From NCBI GenBank assembly GCA_006384855.1, contig VCJN01001300.1, positions 62,001 through 126,000 of the forward strand: DNA of 64,000 nt. The letters are read 5' to 3'. This document shows, in pieces, positions 23,551 to 35,788 of this stretch. How positions within the stretch are numbered: position 1 is the stretch's first letter; every line of letters starts with the position of its first letter. Position numbers and translations under genes: made by a program. The notes beneath the pieces are model-generated. The model had not been told where the DNA came from. It was given only the letters and a program-made list of their open reading frames with translations, and did not search any database. The stretch is from Tetraselmis striata (Eukaryota > Chlorophyta > Chlorodendrophyceae > Chlorodendrales > Chlorodendraceae).

Positions 23551-25044
23551 CACATAAGTTTGGGGTCCCTTTTCGGTAGTCTCAAGACTTTAGAAGTCTA
23601 GGGTACCTGAACGTGGGGTATATGAGATGAAACCCTGGAATATCAGAGGGTTTATAATACCTGCATGACGAGTAGCTCAAATAGAAGCTTAAAGACCTTT
23701 GACTAGGGTGTCACGCTGCACTTGGTGCGTGGATGGGCGTCGCCTGCGACTGCACCAAAACCATGGTCGGTATCACGCACACGCCGACGCGCGTGAATAG
23801 ACAGCCAAACGGCGGGATGGCCATGAACGCATCAGGAAACATATTGGCGAGGGGCTCGGGTACATTTGGTTGGGGTGCAGCCGTGTGGGGGTCGGCTAGT
23901 ACATGCCGCGTTGCAATACTGACATGGCATCAGTGTTGGCCCCGCTCAGCAACACCCCTTGGCTTTAAACCGCTATAACTTCTCAGGGTTTGCTCAAAAA
24001 CCCTTTTTATAAATACCACGCAATTTCTCGTTCAAATCTGCGTTGAAACCAATCTTTCAAAATCAAAAAAACGTTTTTGGAGGGCCCCGGGAAAATCCCC
24101 AAAGATGATCATCCAAGTTGCCCCTCCCTGCCTCATGTGCCCACCCATGTCGGGCGCGTGGCTTTGCGCCAAGTACGTGTCTAAGCTTCATACTCGGTTG
24201 CGCGAGAGTGTTATGTGTGTGGATGACCACGGACCACCAACACTTGCCATGTGCCGCCTCCTAGCGATACACACATCTACCAGCCAAAATGCCATTTTCC
24301 ACAGCATTTTTCAAGGAATTTCATATTAATTTAAGTCCACGCCCCTACCGCGCCACCCCGCCCACGAAACGGTGCATCTGGCATTCCACCACGCGCCCCC
24401 ATAGTAGAGCATTGCTCTACGCCAAGGGGGCCATTGAGCGCCTATCCTACGTGCGTTCGCCACAGAAACAGCAGTATTTTCACCCCAAAATTGCTCGCCA
24501 CAGTGGCCAACTTGTCGTTGGGGTGTCACGTCGTGCCTATAGCGACATGCTTTCAGTGGCCTACACGCACGGTGTGTGCAACCTATGCCAAGGGCCGTAT
24601 TCACTGAGTTTGGTGCGACGAGTGCCGCTATTTCCATAGGTTTGGATGGTTGGCGCAACCCACAATTTTCTAGCGCCAACGCATCATGCATTGATTTCGC
24701 GTTCTTTAAAGGGCGCCCACAAATGGTCGTGTTGTCGCGCGGATGGGTATAAAGCGCACAATAGGCGTTTGCCCGAACTATTCCCACTGTAGTTAGCATG
24801 CATGCACATGCAGCCGGCGTTATCCTCGCGGCGCGCATGCATGCGCTTTGCGATTGAAAATGCAAACCCGGACTTATGTGGAGGGGTGTAGTTGCGGCCC
24901 GGTGGCCCGCCGCTACTGCCTCAATCTCGCCCACCTGAGATATCCTCAGGTAGAGTAGGCCCCAAGGGGGTTGAAGCGAAAGCAGGCGGGCACCCCCACC
25001 CCTCTCCCCCGTTTGAGTGTCGATGCTCCTTGGCATGCCCCCCG
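23551..25044. other. Gene-free region with one long unassigned open frame
   Basis: The minus-strand frame 25036-24326 is open for 236 codons, long for this base composition. Its translation has no recognised domain and an uneven, low-complexity look. Around 24060 there is a short AAATC/AAAAAACG-rich stretch. No splice context links it to anything. Confidence 0.35.
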
Positions 25045-25577
25045 GTGTTGCTCGCCTTCGCGCCGCTTGTCACCGCATCACACCTCGCCGATGTAGCCGC
25101 CCGTCCAAGGTCAGACCGGGCTGGCATCTAGCGGCCTCCTCGCGCTGCATGGTCGCGACTCCCTACTCATACGGCACTCCGGCTTCCAAGTCGCCGCCAT
25201 GGCCGGCCTCTCCCCCCCCAAACGCCCTCCTCGCCTTTAATAAGATCTTGACTCCTTCCCGCTCTCGCCGTCCTCGCCCGTTCTCACGGGATGCTTAGGG
25301 TTCGTCACATGATGTTCCAAACGAGGGCACCGCTGAGCATTCATAGGGTCGTACTAAGCCATGATGCTCGGAGAAGTAGGTGAAACACACATATGGGAGG
25401 TAAGCCGGATCTGTGCAGGTCGGTTGCGGGTCATGTACCGAGGTGCGAGAATACGATTTAATTTCCGAACATCCCCGTCACTCTCGCAAGTAGGCTGCCC
25501 TCGCCCAACTCGTAGAACCCCCCTTTCATCCCATTGGATCTCGGAAAGGCCGACGCTAGGCCGGGGTCATAAATGAC
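25045..25577 (+). repeat. Dispersed repeat C, copy 1
   Basis: Related, in opposite orientation, to 31418-31968. The best shared block is GCAGGTCGGT followed by GCGGGTC and ACCGAGGT. Further blocks are GGCCGGCCTCTC-like and CTCGGAAAGGCCGACG-like. Identity seems about 65%. No complete coding frame or termini were found. Confidence 0.5.
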
Positions 25578-25901
25578 TTATTTGAAGCAACCCTCTTACA
25601 TGGCTGCTGCCCGGCGGCGACATCAACATGCGCTACCGGGATTGTCTACGAGTATGATTTGAAAGGCTCCAGCCCGTTAGGCACCTGCCCCGGTCTTCGC
25701 GAGATCCAAGGATCCTTGAGTATCGCATCCGAGTACAGATCCTAGAGGTTACATTCGCCCACCGCGTGGAGGTGGGGGTGGCGATGACGTGGTGCCGTGC
25801 GTCAGGCATGCCTCACTCTGGATCGTCCGCTCCTAGTAGGCTTCTGTTTGGCAGCGGGCGCCAAATAACCACCAGCAACAATGACTAAGGCTATATTATA
25901 C

Positions 25902-25910
25902 ATAATATTA
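25902..25910. repeat. Left target-site duplication of the MULE
   Basis: ATAATATTA, immediately outside the left inverted repeat and identical to 29491-29499. Nine bases is the usual size for Mutator-superfamily insertions. Confidence 0.9.
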
Positions 25911-25957
25911 GGGATTTGTTATTTGCACCCTGAGGGTGCAGTCTTATTTGCACCCCG
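25911..25957 (+). repeat. Left terminal inverted repeat of the MULE
   Basis: Begins GGGATTTGTTATTTGCACCC. The reverse complement of 29444-29490 matches it at 46 of 47 positions, the only mismatch being at position 43. It contains the hairpin-forming block TGCACCC-TGA-GGGTGCA. Confidence 0.92.
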
Positions 25958-26134
25958 TACAGATTTTGTCCGGCTCGGCATCTGGACAACGTGTTCTTTT
26001 TTAAATATTTGTACTGGTATGTATTGGTACCCGGTACATGTACCGCAAGTAGCGACTAGACCACCAGCTGGTGAGCTAGTCGATGCTACTCATGGGTACT
26101 CATGATGGGGGGGGGGGGGGGGGGGGGCGGGGGC

Positions 26135-29100
26135 ATGACCGTGCCCATCACAATCGGTCAACGCACTCGACGCTGTGTTCTGCCAGGGCTCCACGCCAGG
26201 ATGGTCGAGGAGTCTGCCGCTGCGCCAAGCGATGTCGACCTCCTTTATGAAGATACCGAGTTGCCGGCCTCCGCCCCTGCTCCACCTCCTAACGAAGATG
26301 CTGCCGGCATGTCGTCCTCCGCTCTTGCACCCGCAGCACCAGCCCCCAACTCTGGCGCAGCGCCACACGACAATGTGGAAGAGTTCGACCGCGTCTCAGC
26401 CGACAACCCACCCCGGGTTGGTATGGTATTGGCCCCAGCGACAGTTCCAGCAGAGCAGGTGGCCAACTACACGTTGAATTACGCCAAAGAAGTCGGCTTC
26501 GCGCAGGTCTACAGCGCCGACAACCCGAAGGAGGACGGCCCAGGGCGCGTCAGAATCACTTGCGTTCACTCTGGTCGCCCACGACCCTCAGTAAAGGCTG
26601 TTGACCCTGGCTTACACCGCAAGAAGACGAGCAAGCGAGTTGGCTGCCCCTTCAAAATAACCGTGCTGAAGACAAGCAAGCGACCTGGCGAGGTGGCGAC
26701 GTGCACTGCAGCGAAGGACGACCGACTCGCGTGGGTGATTAGCGTGGTCAACGGACTGGACCATGGCCCCTGTGACCTACTGGATGGCCTGTCCCACCCT
26801 CTTCACCCAGACCGCTGCGAGCACATCGCCGACCAGCCTCTACCTGAAGATGTTCGACAAAAGATACAACATTACGTCAGGCACGGCGGGTGTAGTTACC
26901 GGCAGTTGCGAGCGCTGCTCGCTGTGGACTTCCCTGCCGTCACCCTCGAAGAGCGCCAAATACGCAACTTCATGCAGTCCATCAGGGTGTTGACTGCGAC
27001 AGGAGGGCAGTGTCGTCAAGTCTTAGAAGCCCTGCTAGAACGACAACACAAAGAAGACCCTGACCTGGCCATGCAATACCTCCTGGACGACCAAGACCGG
27101 CTGAAGGGCGTCCTGTGGGTGTCCGGTGAACAACGCCGGGATTGGATCGAGTGCGGAGCCGACGTACTCATTCATGACAACACCTACAACATGGACAACC
27201 TAGGCTACAAGCTGGGAGTTTTCTCCAGGATATCGAAGGAGGGTTTGACCTTTCCTGTCGGCACCTGCTTCATCGTCGATGAGGAGACCTGCTCCTACGA
27301 GTGGCAGTTTTCTACCTGGCTGGCGTGCCAGAACGGGGTCGCACCCACGGCAGTAATCACAGATGCAGACCCAGCTGTCAACTGCGTCGTCAACACAGTC
27401 TTCCCTGAAGCTACGCACATATGGTGTCGCTATCACCTGATGGTGAATATCTTCAAAAACTGCCGGGCGACTGTGGGCGGCGCTATTGGGCGCTTGATCA
27501 ACGACTGGATAACTGTATCCAAAACCCAAACGAGGACTGCATTCACAACCAGGTAAATACCACCCTTCCACTATCTATGCTCTTATTCCCTTTCCAAAGA
27601 GCCCCCCACTGCCCTCCCCCACCCTCCCACAGCACCATGCTGCAGAGGGATGTAAATCTTTTTTTAGTTTTGGGTGCCTACCTGCAGCAGTTGCTGCAGC
27701 AAGTCACAGTATACGTGGCTGGCGCAGCAGCAGCGCACTCTACACAAATATTCAGCACACTCGCGCGCTCGCTCACACTGCCGCCCACTGCCCTCCCCCG
27801 CCCTCCCACAGCACCATGCTGCAGCAGGATGTAAATCTTTTTTAGTTTTGGGTGCCTACCTGCAGCTGGTGATGGTGCAAGTCACACAGTACTGAAAAAA
27901 CATATTACATCTTGTTACCCCGCCCTTGCAGATGGAAGCTGCTGCTGCAGAAGTATCCTTCAGCAGCACCGTACCTTGAGAAGCGCCTCGGAGGCAGCAT
28001 TAATCGTTGGGGGGCTCCCTTCATACAGTCCTTCACTGCCAGTTCCTTTGCTTCCAGCCGCGGCGAGGGCGCCAACAAGGACTACAAGCAGCACGCCTTC
28101 CTTCGGAAGATGTCCTTGCTGGACGTCTACAACCACGTCACAGAAGTGCAACGTCAGAAAAAGAAGAGCGAGAGGAAGGCAGAGATCATCAACGACACAG
28201 CGAGGGTGGAGAGCCTAACCCTTGCCAAGCAGTGGATGCCGGACGTCACAGCCGCCCTGCAGTCGTGCACGTCCGGCTACTGCCGCAAGCTATGCCACGC
28301 CGAGATCGGGAGCAGTGGCAACTACACCGTTACCGGAGTCTTTAAGCGGAACACTCTGCCGGGCGACGAGGAGCACGAAGGCGAGGTTACGCTCACCTGC
28401 GGCGAGGACGACGTGCCTGACGTCGATCCTGGCTTCCTGGACCTGCGCCGGTACACGAAGCAGCTCGACGAGGCTGAGCTCGTCGACCAGGACCCTTTTC
28501 GGCGCGCCGGCGTGGCGGACTTCTTGTCCACGCTGCCAGAGGCGGACACCGAGTGCATTATTCTGCAAGTCACCAACAACATGCACAACGTGTCTCAGTA
28601 CGTTGTGTTCTACGACCCCGTGCAAGTGGATGGTATGCGCGTCTTCAAGTCCCACTGGTGTACCTGCGGAATGGCGGTCACAGCAGGCGTACCGTGCCGC
28701 CACTACTTCGCCTCCCACAGGCAGGTGTGCCACGTTGGCTTCCATCTCCACCTGATCAACCACCGTTGGCACAAGACGGAGCTCAGGACCGCAGAACTAT
28801 GGACATATGGCAACAACAAGTCCAAGCTTACTGTCACCCTCCCGCCCGTGCCGCCATCTACTCGTGTGACAACGGTGATGTGCGCGGCACTCGACAAGGC
28901 CATCGACATCCCTATCAACGAGCAGCGCCGCGCGAAGTACCTGTATGGCAAGTGCTGGGGAGAGTCCCGCACCTTGTCGTCCCTGATCTGTTTGGACTAT
29001 GGACAGATACAAGAGGAGGAGGCTGAGGAGTTCCTGAGTGCCATTGCTCACCTGAAGGCCAAGATACGGAAGAGGAAGGCGTTGGAGATGGAGCCGTCCG

Positions 29101-29306
29101 AGAGCCGGCCTCTGCTGCAGTCTAAGCAAGCTGTAGCCAACGTAGTGGACTACCACAACCCTGACAACCGCGCCAAGAACCGGCGCAAGTGCGGCAACTG
29201 CAAGCAGGTGGGGCACAACCGTGCCACTTGCCCGTTGCTTGCGCAGGCGGAGAAGGAGAACCAACAGCCGGCGAATGGAGAGGCAGTTGCCACTGCCGGC
29301 ACTTAG
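26135..29306 (+). CDS. MULE transposase with SWIM and CCHC zinc motifs, two exons, about 930 aa
   Basis: Cut-and-paste DDE transposase of the Mutator superfamily. Exons 26135-27552 and 27932-29306 join in phase 2 through a GTAAAT...TTGCAG intron and end in TAG; an ATG at 26201 would give 908 aa. Order of parts: Ala/Pro-rich leader; FAR1/WRKY-GCM-like Cys/His region (RITCVHSG, KRVGCPFKI); first catalytic Asp in LIHDNTYNMDNLGYK; second in AVITDADPAVN, followed by CRYHLMVNIFK; probable catalytic Glu in SRGEGANKDYK in exon 2; SWIM zinc finger CTCGMAVTAGVPCRH; and a C-terminal CCHC knuckle CGNCKQVGHNRATC. No stop or frameshift interrupts it, so it is potentially functional. The last His of the FAR1 zinc set is not obvious (LDHGPCDL). 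Confidence 0.9.
27605..27865 (+). repeat. 83-bp direct duplication inside the MULE intron
   Basis: 27605-27687 and 27783-27865 share the block CCACTGCCCTCCCCC through AGTTTTGGGTGCCTACCTGCAG with a few substitutions. Both lie within the intron, and each contains an unused CCCACAGCACC acceptor-like site. Confidence 0.8.
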
Positions 29307-29443
29307 CCATTCCGCGCGGCACTGCCCCGCCCGCGCCCCGACTTCGTATCCTGTATGAATGCCGTAGCAGGGTGTCCAACTGGACATGCATGGACAACTT
29401 AGAGCCCAGTACTTCTGGGCAATAGAAATGTAAAAATGATACC

Positions 29444-29490
29444 CGGGCTGCAAATAAGACTGCACCCTCAGGGTGCAAATAACAAATCCC
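29444..29490 (-). repeat. Right terminal inverted repeat of the MULE
   Basis: Reverse complement of 25911-25957 with one mismatch; ends ...AACAAATCCC at 29490. Confidence 0.92.
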
Positions 29491-29499
29491 ATAATATTA
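29491..29499. repeat. Right target-site duplication of the MULE
   Basis: ATAATATTA, identical to 25902-25910. Confidence 0.9.
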
Positions 29500-31417
29500 A
29501 CACATATATATATTCCATACAATATATCAATGCGAAAGCGCGCAAAACTAATAATGAAATACTACGAGCGGGAGGATCCGTGTGTCGCCGCCCATCATTT
29601 TGCCTTGCGTTGCATGTGATCCATGCTGAGGGCGTTTCGTCATATGTTATGCATAGTCACCACTACAAGATATGTAGAGAGGGGTGCCCGACTCCGTAGT
29701 CCTACCGCTCAAATATGGTATGGTATGGTATGGTATGGTATGGTATGGTTAAACGCACCCAGCCCGGAGGTAGGCAAGGGGGTTGCTGAAGGGCATCACC
29801 CGACCCCAACTCGGTGCCTTGCTGTAGCCATAAATGCTTAAATAGTCAGCTTTGTTTTAGTTTCAAGCAAAAATGACATTTTCTGCCACATTAATAAGGA
29901 CCAAGGAATTGTGTGCTGAATTACTGGTCGCAATACTTATTAGATTTATGTAGTTGCGACATAATACATAATTGCATATAGCTGTTATAGGACGCATAAA
30001 GTTACACTTGCTTATCATCAGAAAGATATTTTACACCGCGTTACTATAATTCCTTTTCAAAAGTTGTCGCACGGAATCGGCGCAAGTGCTTTTCTAGTCG
30101 GGTCCGCAATATCATGAGTCAGTATAGCAATAATATACAAATACATGCATCTACATACATCTATACATCTATACAACCATGTATACGTTTAGTAACAGCA
30201 GCATATATCAGTATCTCAACTTACTATATCATATTCGGATATTTGGCATGTCACCCTGCTGAAGGTCTAAACATGCCCTACGTCGGCAATTCGTTACTAT
30301 TATACCCTCTGTTAGAGCCGACATACGAGTCTGCCTTCATATATTCGTCATGTTGCCGGTAGTAAGTAAGCTTTCCGCTGGTAGCGGGACATAACATATA
30401 TTAAAACAAGCCGCCGCCGGCATATCCTTCGTTTCGTCCGTGCGCGCTATCTACTCCTGCGGCGACCAAACCACACGTACTTTCCGGTTATGCCGTGCAG
30501 TACTGCATTGTGCGACACATGTGATGGGAAACTGATAGCATTAGACTATCACAGCATATAATATTGGCCATATATATGATATATATGGCGTACAAGTCTA
30601 GTATCCAAGCCTTGCATTTAGCGTGCCATCTACAACATCAGCACCTTACCTCCCCACCACTCCCGACTGCGGATCAACACTACGCACCGCACAGCGACAT
30701 CATATATTTTCAATAATTTCATTTTATATCATAGTATCATTTTCTGACTATAGCGATTGCAGCTCCAATTGTGCTTGTCGACCTTGCATGATGATGATGC
30801 TTCAAGCATGGGGCTGTATAATTGAAAATGATTAATATGCATGCCATCCCGGTGTCCCCCCCGACGCTGATTGTGACGCTCCGAAACTAGAGGGTGCTTA
30901 CGACGTCCATTGTGCAGCCGTATCCCGTATCGCGTGTCTCATTCACCGCGCCGGCGCTGTGGGCGAGGATGTATTCGGCTCCATCCGTCAGCGCCCTGCG
31001 ACTTACTAACACATGATGACGCCAGATAGCACATACACCCCCGCCCGCCGCGCGCCTCATCAGTAGCCGCCATTTCTTACTAGTACAACGAAGCTGACCG
31101 TCCTCGCGGCATCCCGGAATGTAGTCGCGATGCATCTAGGCGATATATACAAGATACATACGTTGCCGGCGCGATGTGCCGCTTATTTGCGTTAGCTGCA
31201 ATAACACGCACCGACAGCAAATCGAGCTATTCGCCACTCTGATGCTCGTCACATGAGTCTTAGTCACCTGTGGCCCTTGCATGTCACCGGGACACCCGGG
31301 CCCGATAATGCGCCGCCCTATGGGGGGCTTTTAAAATAACACTCGTCGTAGTCCCGGTAGCGCCTACTGGCGCCATCGGGAAGCAACCATGTACGGGGAG
31401 CCTGCTAAAAACAATTC
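29500..31417. other. AT-rich gene-free region
   Basis: Contains a pentanucleotide array (listed separately) and long AT-rich stretches with simple ATATAT motifs near 30570. Open frames are short and unrecognised. Nothing else was identified. Confidence 0.45.
29714..29749 (+). repeat. (TATGG)n microsatellite
   Basis: About seven uninterrupted TATGG units. Confidence 0.95.
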
Positions 31418-31968
31418 ATGTACGACCTCGGCCTTGCGTCGGCCTCTCCGAGATCCACCTACGGGTGCGGACGGTGTGTCCACGACTCGAACGGGGGAAG
31501 CCAACTCGCGAGGGTTGTTCGAAATAAAATCGTGATCTTGTACCTCGGTACGACCCGCGACCGACCTGCAAAAGATCTGGCGTACCCCTCACCCGTATTT
31601 GTTCCACCTGTAAAGCACTCGAATCCCGGCTTAACACGGTTGAGTGCGTGTCGTTCCGGCGGCGCCCTGCAGCCGACCCGACAAAAAACACCTGGGAAAC
31701 CCTCAGCGGCCCCGCCGTGAGAACGAGTGGGGGCGGCGAGCGCGAGGAGACGGGGGCACGGCACTTAAATGCGAGGAGATGGGGGCCGCGGGCGTTCGGG
31801 GGCGGAGAGGCCGGGCATGGCAACGACTTAGGGGGCAGGATACATGAGCCGGAGTGCCCCGAGGGAGTCGCGGCCAGGCTACCGGACGAGTCAACTCGCG
31901 GCCCGCCCTGTCTGACCCCGGACGAGTGGCTACAAGGACGAGGTGCGCTGCGGCGGCAAATACCATAG
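31418..31968 (-). repeat. Dispersed repeat C, copy 2
   Basis: Partner of 25045-25577 in inverted orientation. On the minus strand it shows GCAGGTCGGTCGCGGGTC followed by ACCGAGGT, and GGATCTCGGAGAGGCCGACG, at similar spacing to copy 1. Confidence 0.5.
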
Positions 31969-33936
31969 TCTAGGTGGCATAGTGGCAAACATTTTCAAAC
32001 GGCGGTGCCACCGGCCGCCACCTTCTACCTTTTTGTTCTGTTCTGCTATTATGTGGTGCTGTCACTCTATTAGTATAAATCTTACTAATATTGCTGAATT
32101 TCCAGCATCGCAAAACTTTGCTTACGCGGTACGGATTTCTCAAATCTTCATGTCTAGTACACTCTATTCCACGGCGTTAAATGAATCATTATTAAACGCC
32201 CTAAGTATGTAATCCCTAGAAGTACCTGTAAATATGTAGACGCGTCATTTTGCGCGTTTAGTTATACCGCATCATGACGATTACATAACACGTAGTTATC
32301 GTTGCCAATGTATGGTTTTGCATTATCGTATCGTCGATGTGCATATTGACCCGCATTATGTATTGCTATGTACTTTCATCAAACAATACACCTATACCTT
32401 TTCCTTAATACATGTGCAATACAAAACCCAAACAATGAATCCAAATCAATCCAGAATCAATCCGCAATACCACTTTGACGCATCGTCTGCTAGTACAAGT
32501 ACTATCAGTTTTCTTTATTCAAAATAATTCAGCAAACCATCATCACTACTTTAGTTTTATATTCCTATTCGTCTATTCTATTTGTAACGACTGCCAAACG
32601 TCCACCATGATACATTGGTATTTAGTAGTTATGCCGGCCGCAGCGATCACCGTATACTACTGTATGCACGCGCCCGTGTAACTATCGAGTTGCGAGCGGT
32701 CAGAGCCCCGTCGCAGGCGGTGTTGCTGCGCCCGCGTAATTGGTGTGTAGGCGAGCTGCCGGTGTTTACGACGAACCGGTTGCATTCGGAGCGCAGCGGC
32801 GATATGGCATAGCTGTAGCTCATGGCGCCGTTATATGTAGTTTTGTTTCTTGACAATCCCACCGCCACCACTGATGGTGCGTGTAAGCGTGTTGACAACA
32901 GCCGCAAGAGGATGAGCATGCATATAGACGACCCCCCCCCCCCCTCCCCCCCGGACACGCGCATTATTCCTGTATTTTGCTGTCTAATTTGAAAAAATCG
33001 ATGTAACATTTTCCTGAACACGGGAAATGCCCCATCGAAGGCTGTCCTTATTGCTGTCAGAGATGGTCGGATTCGCAATACGACTGCTATTATATTTCTG
33101 CCAGATTTCCTTCATGAAACGGCAAAATATCAAGACATGTTCTATTCTATTCTACTTGCCGCACTTATAAGCGGATAGACTAGTGAGTCCGTACTAAAAA
33201 GACCATGCATCAGTTTTGTCTAGTCTGCTGGTCTAGGTAATGCACAATAATGTGCTGCAAACTCACTGATTAAAAAGTCACTGCGTCTCACCGTTGTGGC
33301 CTTGCTAAATGCCCTCGCCATCTCACGTATTCCGCGATGGGTGTGGACTTAGGCTTCCACTAACGCACGTAGGGGATCTGCCGCTAATAGCGGGGGCGAC
33401 GTCCACAGGTTATCTATTTCCCGGAGAACCCCCGCACGGATTCGGAATTCCTGTGATTTATTGCGCATATATAAAGCAGCTGTTCGCAGGGATACGGCCG
33501 TCCTGAGACCAGGGAGAGGATTGTCTTTCCCCTGCCAACCTCAAGCATCGGGATCCAACAAGAGGGGAAGCATACTCTCGCCGCGCATGCCCTGCGCGGA
33601 CCCGCAAGCACAGGTCGTGCATCATTGTCGCGCGCGGCAGCAGTTACTTCATTACATGCATATAATAATTAGAGACTTATTATTCATTGCAACCTATACA
33701 TACGTGGAATAGGTGCAGTTATTTCAGCACCTGCCTGCGCGTTCCCCGGCGGCACATGTAAGGAGCGCGTGCTGCCAGCAAGGCCTACGCCGCGAGCCGG
33801 CACTGGCATCGGTGCGAACTCAAACAACGGCCGTGGGGCGAGCCGGGGGCCCCGCACACGTATCTTTATTCGGGAACAGCTGGAGGGGCGCGAACGGAAA
33901 ACGACAACAGGCACGGCGGACGACGGCGCGGAGCCG
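31969..33936. other. Gene-free region downstream of the OPR-like gene
   Basis: AT-rich from about 32030 to 32620, with no gene recognised. It has a C run near 32933-32950. The last 200 bp before 33937 is GC-rich and should hold the 3' UTR of the minus-strand gene. Confidence 0.4.
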
Positions 33937-35757
33937 TCACTCGTCGGGCCAGCAGCCCGGCGGCGCGCCGCCGTACATCCGGCTCGCGGCCGGCACGACG
34001 TCCATGAGGCTGGGCGCCGGGTAGGCGGCCGCCTGGAAGGCCCACGCCAGCATGACGACGCTCTGCGTGTCGAAGCCGCCGAGGCGCGGCACCGCGTGCG
34101 CGTACGCGGCGTCAAAGAGGGCCGGCGCCGGTTGGCCCAGCCGCGCAAACGCCCACAGCAGCATGGCCAGCCCCTGGGGGGAGAACCCTGCCAGGCGCGG
34201 CTCCGCGGCGGCCGCGAGTGCGTCGAACAGCGCCGGGGCCGGCTGCCGCACGGCGCCGTACGCCCAGCCCGCCATCGCCAGCCCCTGCGGCGACATGTCG
34301 CCCGCCAGGCCGGCGACGGCCGGCGCCGCGGCGGCCCAGAGCTCCGGGGCGCGGAAGCGCACGGAGGCCAGCGCCCACAGCAGGCTGGGCAGCCCCGCGG
34401 GGCCGAGCTCCGCCAGGCCGCGACGCCGCCGCCGCGCCGCGCGCGCCAGCTGCCGCGCCAGCGCCTGGTCCAGCGCGCCCAGCCGCGCAAACGCCCACCC
34501 CGCCATCGCGAGGTCCTGCCCCGAGAAGGCGCCCGCGCGGGCCAGGGCCAAGGGGCGCGCGGCGCGCGCCAGGGCGGCCCCTCCGCCCTCCCCTCCGCCC
34601 CCGCCCGCCTTTGCGTACGCCCACAGCAGCGTGGCCAGCCACCGCGGCTCGTAGTCCCCCAGGCCGCGCCGCGCGTGCTCGGCCGCGGCGGCGAAGAACG
34701 CCGGCTCCGGCTGCCCTGCCTTGGCCGCGGCCCACGCGAGCGTGGCGAGCTCGTGCGGCGCGAAGCGCGCCAGCGTGGCGGGCCGCGCGGCGGCGGCCTG
34801 CAGGCGGCGCAGGAGGGCGCCCCCCGAGTCGCCGCGGCCGCCGGGCGGGGGCAGCTTGGCCAGCGCGGCCGCCGCCCCCGCCAGCACGCTCGGCCCCAGC
34901 GCGGGCAGCTCCGCCGCCACGCGCTCCTCCAGCGCGCCCCGCAGCCCCGCGTGCGCCGCGCCCCCGCCCCCGCCCCCGCTGCCCACTGTCGCCGCCGCCC
35001 ACGCCAGGCGGACGAGGTCCTGCGTGGGCATCGCCGGCGCGCGGGCCGCCGCCGCGCACGACAGCGCCTCCAGCAGCGCGGGCGCGGGGTGCCGCGCCGC
35101 CGCGTACGCGCAGCCCAGCATGCTGAGCCCCTGGGAGCTGCACCGCGCCAGCATGCCTAGGCCACGCCAAAGGCGGGGGGGGGGGGGGGGGGGGGCAGGG
35201 GGGGAGCGGGGTCAGCATGGCTGGGGCTGATGTGCGTGGGCGGGCATATGATATGAATCCGATGCCCCGCCGTAGCGCGTTCAGGGTAGGGCGGTCAAAC
35301 CTAGCAAACCCTAACACTTACTTCTTATCTTTCTATTTTCCTTTGTAGGTTCCTGTTTTTTCGTGAGACCCTGTCAAGCCCTAGCTGCAATTGACCGCCC
35401 AACAGGGTTACCTACAAGTAATCACTCAGCATGCGAGCAGAAGGCTTAGGGTTTGGGTATAGGTTATATCTAGGGAGGCATACATGCATGGAGAGGTCCC
35501 GGATATCGATTCCTAGTCAATGCGTTTCGGCAAAGTCGACCCGGCGTGTTCCGGGTCTACCGGGTTGTTGCATTAGCCCGCCGGGGTTCGAATGAGGCAA
35601 TGGTCTACGGGCTATGCCAGACCTACAACTGCAGTTGGCGCAAGAGGTAAAGTGCTGGGGCGGCTTCGGGCGACGTCCCGCGGCGAGCTTTAACTTTTAT
35701 CACTGACTGATTAACTGCATATATATACATATATACATATGTATATATATATATATG

Positions 35758-35788
<31 letters not shown>

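Larger units (their letters stand above)
25911..29490 (+). mobile_element. Complete Mutator-like DNA transposon (MULE), 3580 bp
   Basis: The element has 47-bp terminal inverted repeats with one mismatch, a perfect 9-bp target duplication (ATAATATTA) on both sides, and one spliced transposase gene filling the interior. The near-identical ends, intact duplication and open reading frame suggest recent insertion and possible autonomy. A G run of about 21 bases lies just before the transposase start. The element sits in the gene-free block between 18 and 34 kb. Confidence 0.92.

Noticed and set aside
26102..26134. ATG at 26102 as the transposase start
   Set aside because: It would encode a poly-Gly run from a variable G homopolymer. 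The next in-frame ATGs at 26135 or 26201 are more credible.
33769..35160. Plus-strand open frame of 463 codons
   Set aside because: Antisense shadow of the OPR-like exon. Its Arg/Gly-rich translation is what GC-rich codons give on the opposite strand, and the minus frame shows clear periodic repeats.
34112..35317. Minus-strand open frame of 401 codons overlapping the OPR-like exon
   Set aside because: Same strand, wrong frame. The translation is low-complexity Ala/Gly/Arg without the repeat core.
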